A stretch of 64,000 nucleotides of DNA from Gaetbulibacter_A sp043876815. GTDB lineage: Bacteria > Bacteroidota > Bacteroidia > Flavobacteriales > Flavobacteriaceae. The stretch spans positions 186,001-250,000 of the forward strand of contig NZ_JBAWKA010000001.1 of assembly GCF_043876815.1 (NCBI RefSeq), written 5' to 3'. Positions 26,269-34,742 of the stretch are shown piece after piece (the first letter of the stretch is position 1; the number at the start of each line of letters is the position of its first letter). The position numbers were made by a program, and so were the translations under genes. Below the pieces are notes generated by a model. The model saw only the letters and a program-made list of their open reading frames with translations, was not told the origin of the DNA and searched no databases.

Positions 26269-27699
26269 TTAACTTGAGGCTAGTCCTTTTCTGGTCATGG
26301 TTCCCCATTTTTTAGTTTTATTAAAATAGTAATCGTAATTACCTTTAATAGCGGCATATAATATTATGGGATGTAAAATAATAGGTTCCAAGGCCGTTAA
26401 TAACACGAGCTTAATTCCGTTGCCTTTTTTCTTATATTGATGAAATGTAAATTCTTCAGAATAGATCGCTATTATTGAAAATAGAACAGAAAACGTATAG
26501 GCTAGCACCAAGAATGAAATAGCATATTCCCAACGCACTTCGTTTAGGGCTACGAGAACCATGAAATACACTAATCCAACAACTTCGATTATCGGTGATA
26601 ATCGCTCAAAAATCAGCCAGTAAGGATAACTAAGTAACCCAAAGGAACCGTAATTCTTGTTAAAAGCAATTTTTCGGTGTTTTCTCAGGGTTTCAATAGT
26701 GCCTCTGGTCCATCGGTTTCTTTGCGACACAAAGGTTTTTACATTATCAGGAGCTTCTGTCCAACACAAGGGGTCCGGAATATAAGAGACTTTGTAGGGT
26801 TGTTTTTGCTCTTCCATATAGCGTCTCATACGAACAATAATTTCCATATCCTCACCAACGGTATTGGTGTCATAACCTCCAACTTTAATAGCGATCTCTT
26901 TGTCGAAAATGCCAAAGGCGCCAGAAATAACCAATAGACCATTCAGTCGGCTCCAGGCCATTCTACCCAATAAAAAGGCTCTTAAATATTCTAAAATTTG
27001 GGATTGTACTAATAAGTTTTTTGGTAAATTAATATCCAATAGACGTCCGCCTTTAATCTTACACGAATTGGCAATTCTTATGACACCCCCGGTGGCAATA
27101 ACCCTTTTTTTGGTTTCTTCCAGAAATGGTTTTATCATTTTTTGTAGGGCGTCTTCAAGAAGCAAACAATCAACATCGATACAAGCTACATATTTACTTT
27201 TGCTAATATTCAACCCCATATTCAAGGCATCTGCTTTGCCGCCATTCTCTTTATCTACTACTAATAATTTTTCGAAGGCGGGATTTTTAGATTTAAAAAC
27301 GCCTGCTCGTAATGATTTGGTCTCTATTTTTTGATTAATTATAAACTCCACTTTTTCAAGATTGTAAGCTTCTATTAATTTTTGCAGACTGTCGTCCTTA
27401 CTGCCATCGTTTACTATTATAACCTCGTAATTTGAATAATGATTAGATAATAAGGACCTTACATTTTCTACGATATTCAGGCTTTCGTTGTAGGCAGGGG
27501 CTATTATGGTTATGGTCGGTGCCATGGGAGAGGATAAAATATCCTTGTAATTCACGAAGCTATTTTTCTTGGCATATTCTATAGTCTCTCGCGCTGATAT
27601 AAAGGATAAAACGATATAGGATAGTATAGACAAAAAAGCAAATCCAAAGAACAAAAAGTGTAATATGTTTAATATAATTTTTACGGTACTGGTATCCAT
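26269..27699 (-). CDS. Processive family 2 glycosyltransferase (PgaC/hyaluronan-synthase-like)
   Basis: 476 residues. N-terminal membrane helix ~10-33, cytoplasmic GT2 domain ~60-340, then three or four C-terminal helices. Catalytic motifs: PAYNES nucleotide pocket, Asp175-Val-Asp177 (DxD), Glu283-Asp284 (VGEDMEI) and Gln326-x-x-Arg329-Trp330 (QRNRW). This set is typical of inner-membrane synthases that polymerise and extrude beta-linked polysaccharides (cellulose, PNAG, hyaluronan). No PilZ domain, so no c-di-GMP control is visible. The start lies 2 bases after the HEAT gene stop. Confidence 0.88.
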   Translation of the reverse strand: MDTSTVKIILNILHFLFFGFAFLSILSYIVLSFISARETIEYAKKNSFVNYKDILSSPMAPTITIIAPAYNESLNIVENVRSLLSNHYSNYEVIIVNDGSKDDSLQKLIEAYNLEKVEFIINQKIETKSLRAGVFKSKNPAFEKLLVVDKENGGKADALNMGLNISKSKYVACIDVDCLLLEDALQKMIKPFLEETKKRVIATGGVIRIANSCKIKGGRLLDINLPKNLLVQSQILEYLRAFLLGRMAWSRLNGLLVISGAFGIFDKEIAIKVGGYDTNTVGEDMEIIVRMRRYMEEQKQPYKVSYIPDPLCWTEAPDNVKTFVSQRNRWTRGTIETLRKHRKIAFNKNYGSFGLLSYPYWLIFERLSPIIEVVGLVYFMVLVALNEVRWEYAISFLVLAYTFSVLFSIIAIYSEEFTFHQYKKKGNGIKLVLLTALEPIILHPIILYAAIKGNYDYYFNKTKKWGTMTRKGLASS

Positions 27700-27701
27700 A
27701 A

Positions 27702-28808
27702 TTATAGGTTGTTCACGAATGCAAGAATATCTGGATTACTATTTGTAGTAGTTTCTTCTTTGATATTCAAGAATTTGTCTAGGTTGATAGATTTTAGGAT
27801 TTTAAGGGCTAAAAGTTGAATTTCGAAATTTTTATGGAATAGGTGTTTTTCAACGAACGGTTCATCATTTGGCATCACTAATTTTTCCAGCAGTTCGAAG
27901 AAACTAATTTGTTCTTCCAGGCTTAACGCATTAAAGTTGGCCTTCAAGAGTTCTTTGGCCTCAATACCATATAATTGTGTTAAAACTTCTATAGTCTGGA
28001 TTCTGATTTCTTTATCTTCGTGCGATAAAAGTTCTACTAGGGTTTCATTGACCTCATATTGATTATAGACCTTCGCTAATTTCAAAGCGAATAAAACCAC
28101 ATAACGATTCTCTGATTTTAACCAGGGTTTGATGTCACAAATATTTTGATCTTCAATGTGATGCAAGGTTTCTAAAATTTCTATTTGAGCCCATTCCGAT
28201 ATAGGTTCTTTAATATTGTCCAAAAAGGAAAGTCCTTCGAAACTAAACAAGCTCACCATATAAATATGTGCTTCCTTTCGAACCTCGTCTCTAGGATGCG
28301 CTGTAAAGGGTTTAATACGTTCACTCGCCTCGATGACTTTAAATCGTGTCAATTCCTCGATACCTTTCCCTATAACATGCCATTTTTTAGCCTGAAGTTT
28401 GGCAACGGCATATTTATAAAGGCCGGTTCGGAAATATAATTTTTTAATGATATCCGACATTTCTCCAGAAACCTCATCCAGTAAGTTATATAGGGTTTTT
28501 ATAATGATTCGTCGTTTCCAACTTACTTTGATCGGATCGATCAATTCACCTATAATTTCCCATTGCCGTTCAGATAAGTAATTTGGGTTGTCGTGCTGGG
28601 TGTAAAGATATTCTACTAATAAACTTTCCAACTCGGTTTTACCCTTTTGATTTTGGGTTTCTTTTTTTCGATTTGAAGCTCTCCAGATTTTCAAGTAGAT
28701 GGTGAGAAAAACGATGGCAATTAGTATCAAAGCACTTGTTACCCATGCTATTTGAATGAAGTAGGGGAGATTATTATAAGTAGTAAGAATGTTTTGGGGC
28801 TCCATCAT
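27702..28808 (-). CDS. Membrane-anchored HEAT-repeat protein
   Basis: 368 residues. One N-terminal membrane helix (~17-40, IQIAWVTSALILIAIVFLTI) followed by a cytoplasmic basic stretch and an all-helical body with HEAT-like repeats (HPRDEVRKEAHIYMVSL, then LSHEDKEIRIQTIEVLTQLYG). No catalytic residues seen. Located between a receiver-only regulator and the glycosyltransferase gene, it could be an adaptor linking the phospho-signal to the synthase; this is inference. A HEAT scaffold next to a GT2 gene is not a standard polysaccharide arrangement. Confidence 0.75.
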   Translation of the reverse strand: MMEPQNILTTYNNLPYFIQIAWVTSALILIAIVFLTIYLKIWRASNRKKETQNQKGKTELESLLVEYLYTQHDNPNYLSERQWEIIGELIDPIKVSWKRRIIIKTLYNLLDEVSGEMSDIIKKLYFRTGLYKYAVAKLQAKKWHVIGKGIEELTRFKVIEASERIKPFTAHPRDEVRKEAHIYMVSLFSFEGLSFLDNIKEPISEWAQIEILETLHHIEDQNICDIKPWLKSENRYVVLFALKLAKVYNQYEVNETLVELLSHEDKEIRIQTIEVLTQLYGIEAKELLKANFNALSLEEQISFFELLEKLVMPNDEPFVEKHLFHKNFEIQLLALKILKSINLDKFLNIKEETTTNSNPDILAFVNNL

Positions 28809-28825
28809 AGTTACTTACGATCTTT

Positions 28826-29191
28826 TTACGTTATCAGTTTTTTGACCCGGATGACCAATTCGTTGGGACTGAAAGGTTTTCCCATAAAATCATTTGCGCC
28901 AAGATCAAAGGCTTTTAATACCATTTCTTCCTGGCCAGCTGACGAGAATACAATTATAGGAACTTGAGAATTTAGTTTATTCCGTACATGGCTTATCACT
29001 TCTAAACCACTTATAAAAGGCATCATAATATCTGTTATAATCAGATCCGGTTGATTGGCTTCTATCGACTCTAAAGCTTCTTTTCCATCAACACTAGGAA
29101 ATAATTCGTAGCCTTCTTTTTCTAATCTAAACTTTAAAAGCATTGTTAACGTAGAGTTGTCCTCAGCTAAAACGATTTTTTTCTTACTCAT
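28826..29191 (-). CDS. Single-domain CheY-like response regulator
   Basis: 121 residues, receiver domain only: acidic pair Glu10-Asp11 (LAEDNS), phospho-acceptor Asp54 (IITDIMMP), Ser in VFSSAG and Lys in MGKPFSP. There is no output domain, so it must act by protein-protein contact. First gene of the six-gene minus-strand operon, 17 bases before the HEAT gene. No sensor kinase is encoded in the window. Confidence 0.92.
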   Translation of the reverse strand: MSKKKIVLAEDNSTLTMLLKFRLEKEGYELFPSVDGKEALESIEANQPDLIITDIMMPFISGLEVISHVRNKLNSQVPIIVFSSAGQEEMVLKAFDLGANDFMGKPFSPNELVIRVKKLIT

Positions 29192-29315
29192 GGGGCATGA
29201 ATTATTATTACAATGAAACAGGTGAGCAAGATAGTAAAATTAACCGACGAAATACAAAAAAATAGGATTAAATGTATTTCATTATCAAATATTATTAAAT
29301 TTCAGGATAAGACGT

Positions 29316-29339
29316 AAAAAAAGTCGCACTTGGCGACTT
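29316..29339 (-). terminator. Intrinsic terminator after the DUF3078 gene
   Basis: On the minus strand, arms AAGTCGC/GCGACTT (29333-29339 and 29321-29327) with a five-base loop are followed by a run of seven T (plus-strand A run 29316-29322). Confidence 0.82.
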
Positions 29340-29369
29340 CTTATATTTTACAACAGGAGAGGTATTTTA

Positions 29370-30308
29370 TTAGAAATTATAACTTAAACCGATCGTATAG
29401 TAGGTTTGTAGTTTATTATCAACACTATCAAAAGTAGCATTAGGATCACCTCCAAGTGTGATTGGTAAATTTTGTAGGTAGTTTAAAGCTTCTTGTTTAT
29501 TACTACGCAATCCAAAATCGAATCCTACACCAATCATTTCCCATAAGGTATAACTAAAGGTATTGATCCAGGTCCAATTGGAAAGATCACTAGACTTATA
29601 GCTTTGAAAGGTTGAAAAATTTGTTTTGAAATTAATAGCCCCAATTTCTCTGGTATAATCTGCAACAATTTTTGCACCTAGCGATGATTCAAATACAGTC
29701 GAATTTTTACTAAATACAAAATTGTAGTTTAAAGGATTCATGGTTACAACTAAATTGGCAATGGGGGTCCATGTGCCACCAACACCAACATCCAGATAGC
29801 CTGGATCATTAAAATTGTTAAGAAGTGTGGTTCGGTATTCCATCATGCCTGAGAGGGCGAAACTGTTTGTTAGATTTCTACCATACAGAGATGAAATATT
29901 AAACACATCAGTAGTTGGATTAAAGGTTGAATCATCTGTTGCAATATCCTTATTATCCAGTTTTACCCATTTTAAATTGGTATTTAAATTATTACGCCAA
30001 AAATATTTTGGCTGAATTAAATTAGCATATGCATTCACCGTTATACCGATGTTTCCCGAACTGTTATTCGGCGCGCCTTGTGCGTACCAATTATTAAACT
30101 CTGATAAACTGCCTCCAATAACACCGAATGCTTTTAGACGCCAGCCTGGTAGGGCATCAATTTTTGCCTGAATTGCATTCAGCTCGCCTTGAGCCACTTT
30201 CACTTCAGTTTGTTTTTCTGCCTTTTGAGCTTTTAATTCTTCTTTGGTTTGAGCTGCTAAAGATGCAACCTGCAGTGCGATAAAAGTAAATAGTAATATT
30301 TTTTTCAT
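29370..30308 (-). CDS. DUF3078 outer-membrane-like protein
   Basis: About 312 residues from the ATG at 30308 (MKKILLFTFIALQVASLAAQ, a good signal peptide); a start 48 bases upstream lies inside the DUF2480 frame and only adds charged residues. A short predicted coiled coil follows (KEELKAQKAEKQTEVKVAQGE region), then beta strands with GGSLSEFNNWYAQGAPNN and an aromatic end (YTIGLSYNF), typical of DUF3078 barrels. Role unknown; homologues are common near conserved flavobacterial housekeeping genes. Overlap or near-contact with DUF2480 suggests co-transcription with the sufE/sufT group. Confidence 0.8.
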   Translation of the reverse strand: MKKILLFTFIALQVASLAAQTKEELKAQKAEKQTEVKVAQGELNAIQAKIDALPGWRLKAFGVIGGSLSEFNNWYAQGAPNNSSGNIGITVNAYANLIQPKYFWRNNLNTNLKWVKLDNKDIATDDSTFNPTTDVFNISSLYGRNLTNSFALSGMMEYRTTLLNNFNDPGYLDVGVGGTWTPIANLVVTMNPLNYNFVFSKNSTVFESSLGAKIVADYTREIGAINFKTNFSTFQSYKSSDLSNWTWINTFSYTLWEMIGVGFDFGLRSNKQEALNYLQNLPITLGGDPNATFDSVDNKLQTYYTIGLSYNF

Positions 30309-30322
30309 ATCAAAAAAGGGGT

Positions 30323-30829
30323 TTATTTTCTTTTGAATAAAGGAACTGAAGAACATGCTTCACCATACATAATAGATTTAGATATGGGTTTTAATTTTGT
30401 CGCCAACATGATATAGGCGTTTTCCGGTACTGGTTTTTTTGAACAACCTTTAATAATAACAGGTTTATCTTTGTAATCTGAAACATCAAGGCTTTGAATA
30501 ACATCCTGATAGATCGATGTTTCAAGGGCTTCTAAATCTCCGATGATCACTTTTTTTGCGATGTCTGCCAGTTGTAAACTTAAAAACAAATAAGCCCAAC
30601 CCGGAATAATAGCATCCGAGGTGCAGGTTAGAGCAACGTAGCAATCCGTATACTCAGACCAGTCGTATTCAGCCACCTGCTGTCTGAACTCTTTTTCACG
30701 CAAGACAAAACCTTCATACAACCAATCTTTAATATCAAACAGCACGCGTTTGCCCTCAGGGTAATAGTCCTCAAGGTTTAAGGTAACCAGTTTACTGTTC
30801 GCGACGCGGTTAATAATCTCTTCCTGCAT
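30323..30829 (-). CDS. DUF2480 family protein
   Basis: 168 residues, soluble. Matches the Bacteroidetes-specific DUF2480 family (VTLNLEDYYPEGKRVLFDIKDWL, CTSDAIIPGWAYLFLSLQL, KGCSKKPVPENAYIMLATKL). Several conserved Cys (C-T-S-D and GCSK) suggest metal or redox chemistry. Situated between sufT and DUF3078 on one strand, in the neighbourhood of sufE. A link with Fe-S assembly is plausible but only from context. Confidence 0.85.
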   Translation of the reverse strand: MQEEIINRVANSKLVTLNLEDYYPEGKRVLFDIKDWLYEGFVLREKEFRQQVAEYDWSEYTDCYVALTCTSDAIIPGWAYLFLSLQLADIAKKVIIGDLEALETSIYQDVIQSLDVSDYKDKPVIIKGCSKKPVPENAYIMLATKLKPISKSIMYGEACSSVPLFKRK

Positions 30830-30874
30830 ACGGTATATATAGTTTTAGATTGAAATAGAAGGCTAAAAAGGATA

Positions 30875-31198
30875 TTACAAAATACCCAATTCCAGTTTCG
30901 CCTCTTCGCTCATTAAATCCTGAGTCCAAGGTGGGTCGAAGGTGATTTCTACTTCAGCATCTTTTACCATGTTTAGAGATTTCACTTTTTCCTCAACCTC
31001 TAAAGGTAAGGTTTCAGCGACAGGACAATTTGGTGTGGTCAAGGTCATTAAGATCTTCACCTCATGATCTTCATTTACCAGAACGTCGTAAATAAGTCCG
31101 AGTTCGTAAATATCCACAGGGATTTCAGGATCGTAAATGGTCTTTAAAACATTTACTATTTTTTCTCCTAATTCAGCAGTATCTATAGTGTCATTCAT
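30875..31198 (-). CDS. sufT: SUF-associated DUF59/MIP18-like Fe-S assembly factor
   Basis: 107 residues, one MIP18/DUF59 domain: IYDPEIPVDIYELGLIYDV, TLTTPNCPVAETL (conserved Cys) and FDPPWTQDLMSEEAKLELG. Family members (SufT, PaaD-like) help load or transfer Fe-S clusters to client proteins. Encoded 25 bases after sufE on the same strand, which supports the SUF assignment. Confidence 0.9.
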   Translation of the reverse strand: MNDTIDTAELGEKIVNVLKTIYDPEIPVDIYELGLIYDVLVNEDHEVKILMTLTTPNCPVAETLPLEVEEKVKSLNMVKDAEVEITFDPPWTQDLMSEEAKLELGIL

Positions 31199-31223
31199 AA
31201 TTTTCTTTTTTTAATTTATCCGA

Positions 31224-31655
31224 TCAGGCATTTAACTGTGCATTAAAAGCTACAGCGTACATCTTTAATTGTTTGATCATACTTACCAAACCATTCGCTC
31301 TGGTTGGCGACAAGTGATCTTTTAAACCGATCTTATCGATAAAATCGGTATTAGCACTAATGATATCTTCAGGACGATGGTCTGAAAACGTTCGAATTAA
31401 AATAGCGATGATGCCTTTAGTAATAATAGCATCACTATCGGCGGTAAAATGAACTTTATCCTCTTTTAATTCAGCATGAACCCAAACCTTACTTTGGCAT
31501 CCTTTTATAATATGATCATCCGTTTTGTATTGGTCGTCAATCAAAGGTAAATCTTTCCCAAGATCTATCATATATTGATAACGTTCTTCCCAATCTTCAA
31601 ACATTGAAAATTCGTCAATAATCTCATTTTGTATCTCTTCAATAGTCACAATCAC
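31224..31655 (-). CDS. sufE: SufE sulfur acceptor
   Basis: 143 residues. Accepts persulfide sulfur from SufS and boosts its activity. Conserved features: FEDWEERYQYMIDLGKDLP, the active-site Cys in IKGCQSKVWV and a C-terminal LSPTRANGLVSMIKQLK. It is separated from sufS by the M43 protease and a small hypothetical gene but stays on the same strand. Confidence 0.95.
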   Translation of the reverse strand: MIVTIEEIQNEIIDEFSMFEDWEERYQYMIDLGKDLPLIDDQYKTDDHIIKGCQSKVWVHAELKEDKVHFTADSDAIITKGIIAILIRTFSDHRPEDIISANTDFIDKIGLKDHLSPTRANGLVSMIKQLKMYAVAFNAQLNA

Positions 31656-31689
31656 AAATTTTTATGCAAAAATACAATAACAAAGTTAG

Positions 31690-32121
31690 CTATTCAATAT
31701 TTTCTGAAACAGATTGAATGGCTTTTACCAGATTAGCGATAGGTTCAGGGGGGTTACCATGGTCGAAGGATGGTGTTTTATAGGTTTTTCCTTCATAAAT
31801 AATGCTTAAGCTGGCATGTGCTGCAGCATCATAAAAACGGCTTTCTGACGGTGCTTTAAGGTTTTCTAAAGATTTAACATCTATGGAGTCCAAAGTGTTT
31901 AATAGTGTTTGCCAGATTTTATCAGGACAGGGTTTTTCAACGGCTTTTTCGCCTCTGGCGGAAATTATTTTGATTTGCTTTTTATCTATAGTGATATTTT
32001 GAAAGAGTCCCCTTGAAACCGCAGTATATTGAAATGTTAATGCTTCCTGATTGATCTTTGAGGAATTACAGCAACGGTTTTCTGTTACTAAAAGGGATAA
32101 AAAGATGAAAACAAATTTCAT
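31690..32121 (-). CDS. Small hypothetical secreted protein upstream of sufE
   Basis: 143 residues; family not recognised. The first ~16 residues are hydrophobic and followed by Cys-Cys (VTENRCCNSSK), so it may be a lipoprotein, although the lipobox is poor (Glu/Asn/Arg before the Cys). The mature part has a DKKQIKIIS strand, a CPDKIWQTL helix and SFDHGNPPEPI near the end, suggesting a small mixed alpha/beta domain. Starts just after the terminator that ends the M43 gene and lies 35 bases before sufE. No function proposed. Confidence 0.6.
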   Translation of the reverse strand: MKFVFIFLSLLVTENRCCNSSKINQEALTFQYTAVSRGLFQNITIDKKQIKIISARGEKAVEKPCPDKIWQTLLNTLDSIDVKSLENLKAPSESRFYDAAAHASLSIIYEGKTYKTPSFDHGNPPEPIANLVKAIQSVSENIE

Positions 32122-32153
32122 AATGAATGCAGGTTTATTCTGTTTAATGATAC

Positions 32154-32182
32154 AAAAAAGACGCCATTTTTGGCGTCTTTTT
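32154..32182 (-). terminator. Intrinsic terminator after the M43 protease gene
   Basis: Twelve-bp arms around AAGACGCCA/TGGCGTCTT (32154-32166 and 32171-32182) with a TTTT loop and A/T tails on both sides. It separates the protease gene from the downstream hypothetical/sufE group, which therefore probably has its own promoter or relies on read-through. Confidence 0.85.
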
Positions 32183-32207
32183 AAATTTTATTATGGTATT
32201 ACTATTT

Positions 32208-33263
32208 TTAATTACTAACAAAAGTAGCTCTTGCACCACCTGATTGAAAGAGTGCACGCATTCTGTTGCGTTGACCATCGGTGAAAATATACATACATGC
32301 ATCGAAGGTGTAATCCATATAGTTCATGGTCATGTCAGCACTTTTACAGCTCACGGAAGGGAATGTTGGGCATCCACCATTTGAACTTCCTGCAGCAGGA
32401 GTATCCTCTACAAAGTCATCGAAACGGCAAGGACCATCACCCCAGATGTGACGTAAATTCAGGTAGTGACCTACCTCATGCGTAGCAGTTCTTCCTAAAC
32501 CATACGCACCGCTTGTAGTTCCGAAATAAGCACCGCCGAGAACAATACCATCAGTAGAAGGATTACCACCCGGGAATTGCGCATATCCTAAGATTCCACC
32601 ACCGATATTGCAAACCCAAATATTCATATGGGTTTCCGGTGTAATAGGCGGATAAGCTGCTTTTACAGCGTCGTTAGTTCCCCATGAGGAGGTTGGATCG
32701 TTGTATCTGAATACACCGGCTACGCTGAAACTAAATCCGGCGTTTGTGGCATCATTCGCAAAAGTGGTTCCTTCGGGAAGTTGATCGATATGTGGATTTA
32801 CAAAATCGTCATTTAAAGTTGCCATCTGAGTAGTTACTTGATCATCTGTAATAGTTGAAGCATCTGGATACACAATGTGTATATATACAGGAATATTGAT
32901 GGTTCCTAAATTATCATCAATGGGTAGTACATCCACATCTGTTTCACCATTTCCTCCACCGCCATTACCCGCGCCTTCGGGTTTTTTGGAGGCAATAAAT
33001 TTTCTGGTTTGATACTCAATAGCATACATTTTTTGTTCCAGACCAGGGTTTTCCTGAAGTTGTCTGTTTAAAACGTTCATGGTGTAGCAAGCTTTCTTGT
33101 TGCTTTTACCATCGGCTGTCTTAGCCGTGAGCTCGGCTTCGGGCGTGTAAACAGTAAAATCGCTCATGTCAATATCCTGACTAGGATTAATGGTTGATTT
33201 GTCGTTGTCGCAGGACGATAACAGTAGGGCTAGGGTTGCCATACCTAAAAATAATTTTTTCAT
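32208..33263 (-). CDS. M43 (cytophagalysin-type) zinc metalloprotease lipoprotein
   Basis: 351 residues. Lipobox LLSSC (Cys18) after the signal; short pro-region ~20-120 with a GAGNGGGGNG linker; catalytic domain ~125-350 with HEVGHYLNLRH (HExxHxxxxxH zinc site) and Met-turn MNYMDY, the M43B pattern. Surface or secreted protease, probably in nutrient protein breakdown. No SUF-related function is known for the family, so its place between sufS and sufE looks incidental. 169 bases of leader separate it from sufS. Confidence 0.92.
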   Translation of the reverse strand: MKKLFLGMATLALLLSSCDNDKSTINPSQDIDMSDFTVYTPEAELTAKTADGKSNKKACYTMNVLNRQLQENPGLEQKMYAIEYQTRKFIASKKPEGAGNGGGGNGETDVDVLPIDDNLGTINIPVYIHIVYPDASTITDDQVTTQMATLNDDFVNPHIDQLPEGTTFANDATNAGFSFSVAGVFRYNDPTSSWGTNDAVKAAYPPITPETHMNIWVCNIGGGILGYAQFPGGNPSTDGIVLGGAYFGTTSGAYGLGRTATHEVGHYLNLRHIWGDGPCRFDDFVEDTPAAGSSNGGCPTFPSVSCKSADMTMNYMDYTFDACMYIFTDGQRNRMRALFQSGGARATFVSN

Positions 33264-33432
33264 TTATTTGATAGTTTTTATTAGTCGTCAATGAAGATAG
33301 AAACTAATGCAGAATTTTCAAAGTTTTCGTTATTTTTTCGCCGAAAAGTAAGAGAATTTAACAAAAATGAAAAAACTTTCCCATAAAATTGAAATATTGC
33401 TTAAGAATTATTATGTGAGGGGATTACTACTT

Positions 33433-34647
33433 CTATGATAACATTCTTTGGGCTTTCTTTACCCCGTCGACTAAAGCATCAATTTCTTCTTTGGTATTGT
33501 AAAAGGAAAAGGACGCCCGTATTGTTCCGGGAATATTGTAGTAGTCCATGATGGGTTGCGCACAATGATGACCCGTGCGAACAGCGATGCCTTGCTGGTT
33601 TAAAATAGTTCCGACATCATACGGATGAATGCCTTCCAAATTAAAAGAGATCACAGCTGTTTTATGTTCAGAGGTTCCATAGATCTTAAGACCTTCGATG
33701 GCTAATAGTTGTTTTGTAGCGTAATCTAATAATTCCTTTTCGTAGGCAGCAATAGCCTCAAAGCCAATAGCATTCATATAGTCCAGGGCTGCACCAAAGG
33801 CAATTCCACCACAAATGTTTGGTGTACCTGCTTCAAATTTATGTGGTAGGTCGGCATAGGTGGTTTTTTCGAATGTCACTTCGGAAATCATTTCACCTCC
33901 ACCTTGGTAGGGCGGTAGTTTTTTTAACCATTCTTCTTTACCATAAAGCATTCCTACCCCGGTTGGACCACAAAGTTTGTGTGCTGAGGCTACGTAAAAA
34001 TCGACATCCAGTTCTTGTACATCAGGTTTGATATGTGGGCAAGATTGGGCGCCGTCGATAAGAACAGCTGCTCCTACTTCATGCGCTTTTCCAATAATGT
34101 ATTCGATGGGATTTACGGTTCCTAATGCATTTGATACATGGTTCACAAAAACCAGTTTGGTATTCTTAGATAATAAGGCGTCGAAGTCTGAAAGTACAAG
34201 CTCTCCATTATCATTCATGGGAATCACCTTTAATTTTGCACCGGTACGCTCGCACAGCATTTGCCACGGCACAATATTACTATGATGCTCCAGAGCAGAA
34301 ACCAGGATCTCATCGGTTTTTGTTAGAAGACTACTAAAGCCGTGAGCCACTAAATTGATACTGTGTGTTGTTCCTGAAGTGAAAATAATTTCGTGCGACT
34401 TCTTCGCATTGAAATGGGCCTGGATTTTTTTTCGGGCTTGTTCGTAAAGATCGGTGGCTTCCTGACTCAGAGAGTGTACTCCACGATGGATATTGGCATT
34501 GTAATTACTGTAATAGTCAACAATGACATCGATAACCTGTTGCGGTGTTTGTGAGGTTGCGGCATTGTCAAAATATACGAGCGGTTTACCGTGTACTTTT
34601 CTTGAAAGTATTGGAAAATCGTTTCGTATGGTATTAACGTCGAACAT
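33433..34647 (-). CDS. sufS: SufS cysteine desulfurase
   Basis: PLP enzyme that removes sulfur from cysteine and hands it to SufE for cluster assembly. 404 residues, group II type: YFDNAATSQTP, SALEHHSNIVPWQ, IDGAQSCPH, PLP lysine in SAHKLCGPTGVG and active-site Cys in RTGHHCAQP. Start fits the conserved FDVNTIRNDFPIL opening. A family-B repeat lies between it and sufD. Confidence 0.97.
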   Translation of the reverse strand: MFDVNTIRNDFPILSRKVHGKPLVYFDNAATSQTPQQVIDVIVDYYSNYNANIHRGVHSLSQEATDLYEQARKKIQAHFNAKKSHEIIFTSGTTHSINLVAHGFSSLLTKTDEILVSALEHHSNIVPWQMLCERTGAKLKVIPMNDNGELVLSDFDALLSKNTKLVFVNHVSNALGTVNPIEYIIGKAHEVGAAVLIDGAQSCPHIKPDVQELDVDFYVASAHKLCGPTGVGMLYGKEEWLKKLPPYQGGGEMISEVTFEKTTYADLPHKFEAGTPNICGGIAFGAALDYMNAIGFEAIAAYEKELLDYATKQLLAIEGLKIYGTSEHKTAVISFNLEGIHPYDVGTILNQQGIAVRTGHHCAQPIMDYYNIPGTIRASFSFYNTKEEIDALVDGVKKAQRMLS

Positions 34648-34658
34648 AAATTTTGTTT

Positions 34659-34733
34659 TAGCCCCGATAGCAGCGGCATCCTTTTTTGTGGTTTTAACCC
34701 AAAAAAGATACAGCGGATAGCGGGAAATAGCTT
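34659..34733 (-). repeat. Dispersed intergenic repeat, family B, copy 2
   Basis: Read on the minus strand it aligns with 2991-3061: AGCTATTTCCCGCTATCC start, TATCTTTTTTGG centre, CACAAAAAAGGATGCCGCTG and CTATCGGGGCTA end. It fills nearly the whole sufD-sufS gap, so it would be transcribed within the suf operon as a hairpin-forming spacer. Confidence 0.75.
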
Positions 34734-34742
34734 CGTAAAAGA

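Noticed and set aside
26900..27334. 144-codon plus-strand frame inside the glycosyltransferase gene
   Set aside because: Antisense to the conserved GT2 catalytic region; no domain signal.
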